Assembly (NCBI GenBank): GCA_037833965.1
Contig: AP031353.1
Coordinates: forward strand, 8,558,501 to 8,622,500
Length of the DNA stretch: 64,000 bases
DNA from: Marchantia polymorpha subsp. ruderalis
Lineage: Eukaryota; Streptophyta; Marchantiopsida; Marchantiales; Marchantiaceae
Reading direction: 5' to 3'
Shown here in pieces: positions 42,799-55,700 of this stretch. The notes below the pieces were generated by a model. It did no database searches, was not told the DNA's origin, and saw nothing but the letters and a program-made list of their open reading frames with translations. The position numbers and the translations under genes are program-made. Within the stretch, counting starts at the first letter, position 1, and each line of letters begins with the position of its first letter.

Positions 42799-45700
42799 AT
42801 GCCGCTTGGAGAGGCAAATCTGTTCGGGCTCACTCAGTTCGACAATAAGGAGAGCTTTTTCTCAGGAAAACCAATATTGTCTCAGGTAAGGCCTTCATAT
42901 TTGGGAGTCTGCACTCTCATGTAAGCCGGGAAGAATCATCTCTTCGATTACTTTGCTTGACCCCGTCTGCTAGTATAAGCTTGCCTAAGGCCAAGCTCAG
43001 GTCGAGATTGCATGGAGGCAGCATTCTCGACTTCCTGATCTGCAGTACGAATTCTTCATTTCTTGGAGGAGCAGCACATGCGTTCTGTAAGTTTCGTGGC
43101 ATCTGTAAGTAGGTGGGTATGGATGTCACGGTTCTCAGAAATTGAGAACGGAGAAAAATCTTGCTGAACCAGATGACAAACGAGCCACTTAACGAAACGA
43201 TTCGTTAAGGAAACTCTAGGTCAGAAAATCCTCACGATACACATTCACACATACGAAACCTTCGATTCGATCGTTCAAGCACCAGTAGGAGGTCCTTGAG
43301 AGGCCCGTGGTACGACGGCGGTGCGTTGCACGTGCGACACGTGAAAGCAGGCAGGAACTCTTCGATGAGCTGTAGATCTCTCAACTGTTAATGGGCTCAG
43401 GCCTGCGGTTTCTGTTTGTGCACATGCAGCAGTTTGTCCTGCCTGTCTTAGCTTGACCCGTCGAGAGAACGCAAGCCCCGGAGGAATTTTGCAGCATCTT
43501 AAAGTGTAGAGATGGTCGCTCCGAGATTTTACAATCCTGCCGAATCTTTAGCCGTTCTTATGCTGCAGCTGAGAGTACTGGCCCGGAGCTTCGAGGATAC
43601 GAATGCGCTAAATGTGTGCCTGCTGCTGCCATGGACATGATTCCAGGGTATCGGCTATGCCGTTGTTGTAGGATATGGAGCTTTCTTCGTCCTTCTGACA
43701 GGCCTTTTGTCGTTCCTGGACCAACGCTACGGAGGCACGAAGGACAACTCTGAGGAATTCAACACAGCTGGTCGGTCGATCAAAACCGGCCTCATAGCCG
43801 TGGATGTCGTGAGCCGCTGGACATGGTAGGCCACACTCGTACTCACTCGAAGATTTGGAATACATCCGTCACGCTGGATGCGAAGGCCATCTTCACTGCA
43901 CTTCAATTTATACATACAATCCTCCCCCACTACATGCCAGATAGACTGTAGAGTCCAGTAGCTTACTACTTGACAACGTAGCTTTTCGTTGCTTTACATT
44001 CTCAGATCTGACCTCGTAAAAGCTAAGAGGACATTTGCTGTACGCGCCATTCATACTGTACTTACAAGGATCCACAATGTCTCTGGTCATGGGGCATGTT
44101 ATGCTCGTGCAGGGTGGCAACATTGACAGTGTCTGTGAACGAAGCTTACACGTACGGAGTTAGTGGACCATTCTGGTGGGTACTGGAAAACCTTGTATCA
44201 TTCTTCTGACTGCTCAAAATGTACTTTGTGTATTGTGCTGCTGTATATTCTCATTCCGACTCGCTTGGTGCATCATCGTCAGGATTCTCAGCTGGCTCGT
44301 TGAGATAATGGACGTAATTCATTTCTCGCTTGCATAGGTATATGCTGACTCCGATCGAAAGCTGTGCGTTTCAGGTTCTCTGCAGCAGCAGCCATTCAAC
44401 TCATCGTGTTCGCAATCGTTGCTCTGGAGGTGAAGCGCAAGGCCCCCAAGGCGCATACTGTCATTGAACTCATCCGCCTGCGATGGGGACATCCCACCGC
44501 CTTTGTAAGCTCGAACCTCGTTCTGTCATTCATCATCTGCTAGTGTCGGTCGGTCCAATTACCAGTCCGGCGCCATCGCCGGATCTGAAATGCGCCAGCT
44601 GCTGCTGCTGCAATGCCAACGGTCGATTTGGGCTCCATGAATACGAGGATGGAATCACCTGACTGGGTTCCTGATAACTATGAACGCAGGTATTCATGTA
44701 TCTATGCTACCTCAACAATTTCTGCATCGCCATACTACTATTCATAGGAGCTGGAGCGATTTTGACTGCAGTGACAGGTGCGGTGCACCAACCCCACGCT
44801 TGGCTCAATGTCCCCCACTTTCTCATGTCGAATGTGATCAGAATTTCTTCCCAGATCCAAGTCCGACGTTGGGCAACTGCAATACAATTTACTGAGGTCC
44901 GTCAGACTCGATGGACTGAGTGAGTGCAGGGATGAATTTGTACGCGACGCTGGTCCTGCTGCCCCTCGGAGTGATAATATACACATTCGGCGGGGGCCTG
45001 AAGGCGACCTTCACCTCTTCATACCTTCACACTGTCATCATCTTCATAACCGTGAACGTCATGTTCTTCGTGGTACGCCTCTCTCTCCCCCTGACGCTGT
45101 TGCTCTCCCTTCACGGCTCAGACTCCCGAGCACTGACGGAGGCGACGTGGATGCCCCGTGCCAGATCTACGGCAGCAACAACAATCCCGTGGGGACGATT
45201 GCCGACGTGTACAACAACCTGCGAGTCCTGGCGGAAGCCGTGCCGGTCAAAGGTGCGTACTGACAACCGGATGCGATGGCTCCACGCACCCAGCCATTTG
45301 TATAGGACGAGGAGGCTGACGGGCAGAGCCGGTCTCTGGGTGTGGCAGATAACAAGGAAGGGAGCTATCTGACGATGTTCAGCAGCGGCGGACTGCAGTT
45401 CGGAATTTGGAACCTGGTGGGCGCCTTCGGGACCATCTTCGCGGACCAGGGCTACTGGCAGGGCGCCATCGCGGCCACCCCGCGCTCCGCCTTCCGGGGC
45501 TACATTTTGGGCGGCTTGCTCTGGATCCCCATCCCCTTCGCCTTCTCCACGGCGCTGGGCCTCGGCGCTCTCGCCGCCGACCTGCCCATCAGCAAGGACG
45601 AGTACGGCGCCGGCCTCATCTGCGTGGCCGCCGCGCAGTTCTTCATGGGAACAGGTCCGTCCGTCCTTCCCTCCCTCCGTCCTTCGCTCCGTGCTCACGG

Positions 45701-47500
45701 ACGGCGTCGCATGCCTGACTGTGGAAGCCCGTGCGTGCGTGCATGCAGGGGGCGTGGTTCTCATCTTGACGGTTGTGTTCATGTCCGTCACGTCCGCCGG
45801 ATCCGCGCAGTTCATGGCCATGAGCTCGCTCTTCACTTACGACGTGTACAAGGTACAACGCGCTCTCTCCGCTCGACTGCGGTCGTCGTAGTCGTTGTCG
45901 TCGTGGTGGTGGGCCGCGGACACTGACTCCGTTTGCCTGGATGGACTGTGGCGTGCATGGCAGACGTACTTCAATCCCAAGGCGACGGACCACGAGATGC
46001 TGATGGTGTCGCGAACGTCGGTCTGCGCGTTCGGCTTGGTGATCGGAGCCCTGTCATGCCTCTGCGTCAAGGTGCGAGCTTCAGCTTCAGCTTTCGTTTT
46101 CGCTTTCTGGTGATTTTGACGGAACGTCGTAGAGCTAGCGTGGTGACGGCGACTGATGGGTGAGTGGGGTGCCGTGGTTGCGGCGGATGCAGGTGGGAAT
46201 CGACGTCAACTTCCTCTTCTTCGTGGACGGCATCCTGCTGGCGTCGAGCTACATCCCCTTGATGATGATGGTGATGTGGAAAGACGTGCCGGCCGGTGCC
46301 GCCGTCGCCAGCGCTCTGGGAGGCCAAGCCGTCGGCCTCACCGTCTGGCTGTCTCACGTCTGGGTAAACAAACTGCACTCCCTTCTCCCTCCCCATCCCT
46401 CCCCGGCTCCGGTCAATGGTCAACGGCCAAAAGCCGGTTCCGGTCGGAACCTCGAGCAGTCAAATGTCGGCCCTCGAGAAGAGAGTCCACGTCGGCTTTT
46501 CTCGAGGCAGGAGAGATAGAGAGATAGACCCGTGTCGGTCAGCGCTGTCGCGTGTCGTTGTCTGAGGCTGAGGTGGCGTGACGGATGCGCAGATTGTGTA
46601 CAAGAGGTTCACGGTGAAGGACACGCTGCAGAGACTGGGCCCGACTCTGTCTGCGACCTGCGCTGCCGTGGCGGCTTCGTTACTTATTCTGTGCGTGTGG
46701 ACGTGGATCAGGCCGACGAAGGATGACTACATCGAAAAGTGGGCACCCAGCTGCTGCTTGCCTGCTTGATTGTCTGCCTGCCTGAATTATCTGTCTGTGG
46801 ATAGCAGTAGATCGGTGACGATGATCGGATGCCTGAGATGTTGTTTTCTCGTCTTTGCTGGCATGGTGTGGTGGCTGACGGGGGAGAGTCTCTCTTCTGC
46901 AGGTTTAAGCAGATCGAGTTGATGGATGGAGTAGTTATCGTCGAGAACACGGACAAAGGAGGTTCGGAAATGCACCCCTGGTTCAACAAGTACACATGTT
47001 TTGCCATGCCTCTGTCCTTCGTCCTCCTCGTCGCCTGGCCTCTTCTCACGCTCCCAGCCGACATTTTCTCCCAGGTATGGTTTCAAGCCCTCCTTCCCCT
47101 CCTGCATGTCTCTCTACTTATCGACCTTCCACAAAGCTCTCAAGCAGCTGCTGGCATTCAATCTGCAGTAGCGAGGGTCAAGCATTACCCAAGTTATCTC
47201 GATCTCCGCAGGATCTGGATTATCACGAGGAAAATGCAGTTGGTGACAATTCTCATCTTGTGTCTTCATCTCTGTGCGCAGGGTTACTTCACTTTTTGGG
47301 TGGTTTTGGCCGCAGTCTGGACAATCATTGCGACTTTGGTTGCCACCATTCAGCCTCTAGTCGAAGCTAGACGCGCCTTATATAGGGTTATTGGAAATAT
47401 GCTGGGTCTCCCAATGGGACCCAAACCGGACAATTCTGTAAAACCTCTGGATCAAGCCCAGGATTATGAGAAGAGTCCAGTGAAAAGTCAGAAAAGTTGA
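42799..47500 (+). CDS. DUR3: Urea-proton symporter DUR3
   Basis: Fourteen exons: 42799-42885, 43647-43825, 44113-44175, 44375-44504, 44690-44777, 44930-45072, 45165-45252, 45349-45654, 45749-45852, 45964-46071, 46193-46363, 46593-46738, 46903-47074, 47282-47500. They give 667 residues. The protein belongs to the sodium:solute symporter family (SSS) and imports urea with protons across the plasma membrane at low external urea. It is almost all membrane helices; family signatures include GIGYAVVVGYGAFF, FNTAGRSIKTGLIA, YGVSGPFW, GGGLKATF, EGSYLTMFSSGG and SLFTYDVY. The small first exon was placed because its end (ESFFSGKPILSQ) joins GIGYAV as in flowering plants. For exon 7 only the acceptor at 45165 keeps frame. 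Exons 8-12 are clearly GC-richer than the rest. Slightly shorter than Arabidopsis DUR3 at both ends. Confidence 0.94.
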
Positions 47501-49771
47501 AGATTAGGACGGATCACGTGCTTGAGCACCTCTTTCATTACTTCCGTTGTACATATAACAAGCAATATACAATCATTTGAGGTTCAGTTAGCGCGTAAAT
47601 AATTCAACCCCAAGGCCGAATAAGAACTGAGTTGCCCTGAACATGAACTTCCACTCGAAATGAGGGTGGGTTCAGATCCTCTGCCCATGGAGCGTGTTCG
47701 CATGAATGCGTTTCGTCGTTTCACATCATCCCGCAGGAAGAAAGTTCGGAGAATAGGCGGCTAATTGGCCGTACCAAAAACATCTTATGCATCGTGTGCA
47801 ATCCTCACGCACAACATGCTGCAATCGATAACTCATGTATTTGCAGTTATTGATGCTAGCGTACAAGCAAAAAGGATTACGAGGAGTTCAACTAATTAAC
47901 GAAATAAACCTACGAATTCGTTTCATATTTGGTGTAACCATGCCGTTCACGAGGTATGTGATACAATGCCGCAAGATGCATCACCTCTTGTAAGTTAGGG
48001 TACATACATCCCCATCACCTCCGGTAGATTTTTAACACCGAAAAATTCTCGTCGATTCCTACTTTTCGGCACTCCCTTAGGAAAGAGAGACGATTAGTCT
48101 CACTGTCCATGTCCGACTACTCAGTCAATCTTTTCTTCAGTGGAGAGAGCTCCAATGCAGTAGAAGGGACCGAACACATGAATTGATGCCGCAGATTCAG
48201 AGTGTTCCTCCTACCTCACCGTGCAAACAAAATTTCCACTCATGTCTACGTCATAGGATCTGTAGAATTTCTTCCAGGGGTGCTGCTTAGAAAATTTCCA
48301 AATTTTCCTCATGAACACCGTTGGGACCTTCTAAGCACAACAAAGTACACAATTACAGGCCCCTAGCCCTGTACACTTATCATCTCACAATCCATTTCCA
48401 CGACAATCACACCTCAATATAAATTACAAATCGTAAGTTTGAGCAAGTTTTTACGTAATACATAACTGCGATTTTCGTATGTAGGTCAATGTTGAATAAG
48501 TCACGTTTTGGAAATGCCCGCTAAGCTCAGACTTTTGGAACAGTTAATCTGTGCTATGAATTGTTTCGCCCCATTTTTTAGCAACGTTAAGTATGGACAA
48601 GAGTTCCTGGAAAATCTCATCGTGCATCTTGATTGAGGACGTAAAACGTCCCTTTGTCTTCTCTTTCATTTAACAATCTGAGAACAGAATGATCACACCC
48701 GTGCCCACGGCCTTCAATACATCCGACGGGATCATCGTCTCTGCCAGCATATGTTCGCTTGCTACCGTTTAAATGCAGGACAGCGGCTCAACGGCAGCTT
48801 TATATCTCTTATATGTCAAACTCAATATATCCACTGCGATGCTTCATGTCTCGAGTGCAAACATTCTAACTGATAGTCTGCATTGGACGTTTTATTGATA
48901 TATCAGGGCTTGCAAGCCGAACTCGTCTTTCAGGACCAACCACTAGTATCCAAGGACTTGCAGGCGACAATAGGAAGACCACATTGCTAGTTATGTAGCG
49001 TTAGCATATCATTTCTTGATCTAACTGGCTCTCTTCGAAGGAAATCTGACCACAGTAGAGAAACACTCGACATTGGCAGCTCATGCTGAAATAACGAAGT
49101 ACAAGTTGAGCCCATCCGACAGATTGTCCACAAGAGAGGTAGATCCTGGAATCATGGTTCCTTAAGAATTGCTCTATTAAATGAATTGTGTAAGCCGCTC
49201 ACCAAGTGGCTACAACTAAAAGAATATAACAAATTACACGTAGAAAACTCAGTAAACCCCCAGCGGACTACTGCTTTTACTTGAACGCTGAAGGGCCGAA
49301 AAAATTGTCACCTGGGCATTGAATGAGATTGTCTTGTAGATACTTCCTGTGGCTTCCCATGGCTGTTGTGGATGATATTTATATCCTGATTTCATCAAAG
49401 ATTTGTGAGCCCATCAGCTGCAACTAAAAAGGACAAGGAGACGGAAAACCTCAAACTGTACATCAGCAAGATCCCATTCTCTTCAATCATGTAGACGTCA
49501 ATAATTTCTCTGGCTGCTGTCAATGTGGAAAACTGGCAAACTTTAGATGGAGAGAGGATTCACGTGCTTCACAGGTAAAATATGCAACAAACATATGCAG
49601 TCAATGGATGTCCCTTTTCATGGAAGCAAGAGAAGATCTCATAAACCAAAGAAGATTTCCGCGGATTCCAATTCTGGTACCCTCTTGCCTGAGAATGCAG
49701 AAGCTGCCACATGGTTTTGATGGCAAGCATGGCACCCGCTCCTCAGCATCACAGACTTCCTTTGATTCCAT
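47501..49771. other. Convergent spacer, DUR3 and COG1
   Basis: This holds the 3' UTRs of DUR3 (+) and COG1 (-) and about 2 kb of unremarkable sequence without a supported open frame or RNA gene. Confidence 0.6.
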
Positions 49772-52700
49772 TTACTCTTTGTTTCCACCAGCAGTCAAAG
49801 ACGAGAACAGTCCTGCAGCTTGAACAGGTAACATATCTCCAAAAGTTGATATAGCTGCAGCAGACTTGTCTTTGAGACGCTCAACTTGGCCATCGCTCAG
49901 CAAACCTAACTTCAAACCTTCTCCAAACCTGCTTCCCACCTGTGTCGAACGTAAAAAGATACCAGTTAGTATCTCATAACCGTTGAAACCTTCTGCCGTC
50001 AACTTTCTCTTCAAAACCGTGGAAGGACTCGTCTCCAAAGAGCAACAAATTATGCCTGACTATCTGACAATAATAATCTATTTATCATTTATTGACCACA
50101 ATCGTTATGAACTTTCCCCTTTCGATATCTGGGTCTATCTCCATATTCTCTCTGATTTCCCCTTGGTTTGTCTGCTCGTACTGACTGAAGTTCGGCCAAG
50201 CACTCCACCGGGTTCTTGGCCGGTGGAGTTCGGCCAAGAACCGGGTGGAGTGCTTGGCTGAACTTCACTCCCTTCCATCATGCCCATCAATCCTTCCAGT
50301 CGAAGGATCAAACTCATCTTGCTCTTCCAGGCATGGAAGAGCAAGATGAGTTTCAATGGAAATGGAAATGCTCCCCATTGAATTTGGGGAGATCTTTCCA
50401 TGCGATTCGGGTTGAAGCCCCTGGAGAAGTCATCTTCCAGAACTCGAACTATCTTCTGTGCTTCACTTTCTGCCGAAGTAGGCCTTCGAAAGTCTTCGAA
50501 GGCTCTGATACCATATCAGGAAGTAAAGCAATGCATGAAAGGGTCGAGACACAGGTACTGAGTCCTGGAGAGAAGATCTTAGTTATTGGGGAGTGAACCC
50601 GGATGGGGGGTAATATACCCAATCGTGACAGTGGTCATCCGAGAGATACAGGACCCTAAACCCTAATGGACAGCGGCTGGTCGTGACAGTGGTCGTGACT
50701 AAGTTTCACGACCACTGACTATAGTACAAAGTACAAACGTTCTTTAACAGAGTGTACGGAGGACCAAGAAGTGGGTAGTAATACTTCTAACAGGTAGAAG
50801 AGACGAATTCCTCTCCACATGTATCGTTATATGAGTCTAGAGCTACCACTGCGACTCCCGGTGACTTATACCTCCTCCCCTCCAACTAAGGGTGGAGTCT
50901 AAGGTGCGAAGTCATTGAGAAACTCTTGCATTGTTTGTGGTTGCAAAGAGTACGCCCACAATCCATAACATCCAATCTAGTGATTGGTTGGAGGTTATGG
51001 ATGGTGACTAAGAACGAGGTTATTCGTTATGGCATACCTACAAACATACGGTACAGAATGCAGGCACCAAATTGGGAAAGGATGTAGTTGACAAGTAAAT
51101 TACTACCTTTCTTAGATGTATAGGTGTCCATGAAGAGCGAGAGTGAGACAAAATAGAAACATCTACCATGTTCTATGTCTAAAGAGAAGGAAGTAGCACA
51201 GTTTTGCAATGACTCCTGAATCTTCTTACAGGTTGATAAGTACCCAATTCGGAGATAGTAACTCCGTACCTCTCGCGGGGAAGGAATTCAACGTGAGTCT
51301 TCGGATATGGAAGTAATAATGCAATCGTAGAACATGGGAAAACAAAAGCCATATTGACTTCAACATAAATACTTCAAAGATAAGCAAAATCTTCAAAGGT
51401 GGTATGTGCATAAGATATACTCACTTGTCCCATAAGAGACTTAATCAACGGTCTTGCACTTGCAACAGATGACTGGCTTTGAACATCTGAGGATCCATAC
51501 TTGTACCCATCGTCCGAATTGTTGTAACCCGACCAAAGCCCTGAGCTAGAATCATCTTGTGACAACTGTCTCGGCATCCTTGATGCTGATCCTCCCGAGA
51601 CAGAGAAGATAGGTGCACTGCATTTGGTAGACGAAAGGGTAATAATGATAAGCTACTGAAACCTCAGGAAAATACCAAACACTTATGAGAGTTTGTACCA
51701 CCAGTGGGATCATCCAACTGCTATTATTCAGGACACTGAAGCAGCTACAGCTACACTACTGCAGATGGATGACATACTGGTGCCAAAGTATCGTATACAA
51801 TGTACATATGCAGGAAGAACTACACACAAAAAAAAGAACAACCCGACGGTTGCAAAGAAAATCAGCACACACTGTTGTAGATTACACAGAACAAGAGAAC
51901 TATACTAGACACGTGTGATGAAAATCGGACTGTATTGACAGTATACCGGCCCGGTATCCAAATCGACAGATTCTATCAGAGTTACAATATACTTCAAAGA
52001 CAGCGTAGTGCACGATATGCGCAAAGCGCACCAACAGTGTAAAGACAAGAAAGATCGAAGGAGGTCAAGAGGAGCCTACATAAACACATCGTGTAAGCTC
52101 TACTTTGTCATAGCATGCTCACCTAATTGGAAGATATGTGAATCTCGGAACAGTCCCTGTCATATTCAGAGTGTTCGTGTCCGCGTGAGAAGGTAGCTTC
52201 AACACAGTATCCGTGTAGAGGCGGTTCAGCTGAATGAGTGAACCAAAAAGGACTGCACATCGCTGGTAGTAACGCCGTTCGTTTTCCCACAGATGTGGCT
52301 CATACCTGTTTACAAAAACGTAACATGTTCCTATTATGATTCATGGACAGAGAAGAATCAGCAAAGAAAGAAACAAAAGCCTTCCAAGAGTACTCACAGA
52401 TTCATAATCTGAAGCATTAGACGTTACTGCTAAGCCCATAATATGACAGGAGGAATTTGATTTTTCTAGAAGCTATTCGGTGAAGAGTATGATAAGCGCT
52501 TGAAGCAATGATTTTGTTAGGCAACGTATCATGGAGAGCGGTGACAAAACTTAAATTAAACACAGAGGTTTATGAATTCTTTTTGTTTGCTGTGATTTAA
52601 GTCTTATGACTCCTTCTCTGTAAAATTTGCTAAACTCATCACCCTTAAACCAACAATCAAAGCTCACACACTGACTTGGCCCTATAACTCCTAATACTCA

Positions 52701-55700
52701 GCTCGGATGATTACTTAGACACACAAAAAGCAAACCGCTTACGACTTTCTCTCAAGACTGGCTCCAATCTTTGGAAAACTTTCCACTTACAAGAGGCTAT
52801 CTTACAAATGGTACAGCTGCAAGGATTACAGCATGAGGAAAATTGAAATGTTCCGAGACTCCGAGTTGCTCAAACCCCGAGAGTTGAATATTTCATGGTG
52901 CAGATGGCGCGCATTCAATATTAGCATATTAAGGAGATTGGGATACTTACGTCGCCCAATCGATAGGATCCAATCTAGCTGGCAGCGTTGAAAGAAGATT
53001 TGAAACCCATTTTTTTCGAGTTTGTGAAGACTTGTCCGACTGTGCAGTTGGTGCCTTCCTGCGACTACCAAGACCAAGAGCTTCATGAGCCAAGTCTTCA
53101 TTGTCCAAATTTTCTATCGATACATCTTGACCTCCTGACAGAACATCAGCGAGGAAACGTAAATCGAATAGTAGCTGTAGAAGGCCTTTTTCTGACACCC
53201 TGTTATTCATGACAGAGGAATCTGCAAAAAAATCTTCATAGGTCTTCAACACCTGCGACATAAGTATCTTTTACCATCAGCTTGCAAAACCTTCACATTA
53301 GATCAACACTGCATACTCAAAGTGAATTTCGACATTTCATATATTGAAACCGATGGAAAGTCGAAATAACAACTACTATTCTAAAATATCTGAGCACCCA
53401 AATACTCCCCAAACGCTTACCCAATATTATAGTGTCTAAAGAAAGAGATTTCAATTCAAACAGAGGTGCGTAGATGACTACCTTTTCACAAAGCTTCCAA
53501 GCAAAAAACTGGAGCACTGCTCTATCAAGAGCGTGACCACCCACACGGTAAATTTCTTGACAACCGGCAAACAGAAACGAAACAGCATATGTCGATGGCA
53601 TCGCCGGTAGTGCCAGCTTCATTTCAACTTCACCCCCTGTTTCTTCTTCCTGTTTCAAGCATGTCTCTTCCCAACCCTGCACCGAATGGAACTTTACCTA
53701 TTAAGAAAATCTTGATAGGACCATTTAGAGAGTGACAGATATTGACAATGCTGAAGTTAAGAAGCGACTGTAAGCGGAAGTACTCCTCGGAGCAGGATGA
53801 CAAAGGCTGGCATGGTACTTACTTTCAGAGGAATCAGTGTGCCAAGACAGTCATCCTTTTCCAGGTCGCCAGTGAAAGCTTCGATCAGTTTTTCTGCACT
53901 CCAAAGAACCCACATCTTATGTGCGGAAATGCTTTGATGCCTGAGCATCCGCTGAAGCTCTTTCAGCTTCACGGGAATCTCATTACTGACAGCATTACCA
54001 GCCTTTCCCCGTTTGGGGAACCATCTCTCGGGGCTATCGGCAAATGAGTTTTCCCTCTCCAGCGACAATCCTCTGCTACCCACAGATGATTTATCCTGCA
54101 GAGTCCAATTCAGGGGTGATCCAAGAATAACAGGAAGCACAGACGAGTGCTTTGCCAGAGCTGCTGACAGCCTTCCGAGGAAAAGAGCTCTTTCTATTAT
54201 TACCAGGGTCTCAAGAGATTCATCAGATTTGGGATCCAGGGCCTTCCCGTTACTTCCTAAGAAGGTGCCCACTCTTTCGGAAGCAATATTTGAAGGAATC
54301 ATAAATTTCCTTCCTGTAGCCTTGTTCATGCTTTCGGATAGTTCGCTAAGTTTGCCTGTCAACACGTTGACTATAGAGATCATGCACAATCGGCATTGTT
54401 CCTGCAAATAAGAAGCTAGCTCTTCTGTTCTCGCGGTACTTTGTGGACCGTACAAGAAGCTCAGAGAGTCCTCCAAAACAGTTCTCATGCCCTCATCTAC
54501 CCTGTCTTTAACCTTAATGACCTCCGGGTTCAGGAACGAGTTCGAATTTGAGGAGTTGTCTTTCTCATCACCGAGCGACTTCCACACCGACATTCCACCT
54601 TCCAGCCCTGAAAACGACCGCAGATTCTCATTTTCTGTATATTTCCACGGAGTGCTAGCTGTAACGCTGGAGTGTTCTCTCTGCATCTGCCTACCGAGAC
54701 CCTTTGCACTCGCTTCACTAGATAGTGAGTCCTTCAGAAGTTCATCTATACTGATGCTGTGGAAGCCTGTTTCAATCACCTCTTTCATCCTACGGACAAA
54801 CATGCCCTCAAATATTGCATCCCACAGGTTCGTCGGCTCCTTCAGAAGAAGCTCGCACAAACAGTCCCATGGAGAATCAAAAGAGCTCCCGAAAGCACTT
54901 TTTAACCAGTCTAAGCTGTCATTTAGAGCACTCTGCTTGGCTAGATCTTCTCTAACAATCCGCTCTACTTCCGCCAATTCTTTACCACTTTTGATACGTT
55001 GGAGCAACAATCTACCTTCGACCATAATCTCACCTGCACACTTTCTAAGCCAGGACACGCAAGACTCCGTGATGTACTCGGCTGACAACGATCCCATGCG
55101 TGTCTCCAGTTTCTCTTTTTGAGCCTTCCACAATCTAACCTCTCTTTCAGGATATGGAATGCCTCCGAAAAGCTGGGAACCAGGGGGTGCTGTTAGTACT
55201 GTGCTGAAGAGAAGAGGCATTTTCCCAGATACTTCAAGAAAAAGTTCTCCAACGTGACACAGAGATGCTTGGATCATATGCACGAGCTGACACAAAATTG
55301 CAGCAGTGCTTTCCAAGTCGGAAGAAGACACTCCCTTGGATACGTTGTCCTCGGGTGGAGTTGACTTTAGCACATCGGCATAACCTCGTTTAGTCTCACT
55401 CGCGGTCTTATCGATGATTCCTCTGTCTCTCCCTGCAATTGCATGGCGCAAGTGTACTCTCAACCACGTTCTTCTCATTTCCAGGAACAAGGAGAAGATT
55501 TGGGAAGACGGAAGCTCGTCTATGGTCGCCACAGCAGCGAGAGCAATGGCGTACTCGCCAACTTTCAAGCCTGTTTCTTGCAATCTATCCCTGCTCCTCT
55601 GCGAGATCTGGCCCCTGAAGGTTTCTACAAGAGGCCATTGGTGTCTGAGAAGGGGAAAGGTGGCAAGAAGTTCGGCGTTTTCTCCCTTTCCGGAAGTTTC

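Noticed and set aside
44920..45372. Reading DUR3 straight through 45073-45164 without an intron
   Set aside because: The read-through frame leaves the family sequence after MFFV. Splicing to 45165 restores it exactly.
45111..45836. A 241-codon minus-strand frame over DUR3
   Set aside because: It is a shadow of GC-rich DUR3 exons, with no domain of its own.
50640..50665. CCCTAAACCCTAA as an interstitial telomere
   Set aside because: Only about two units. Such short telomere-like strings are common in plant DNA, and this one lies inside the LTR-like stretch.
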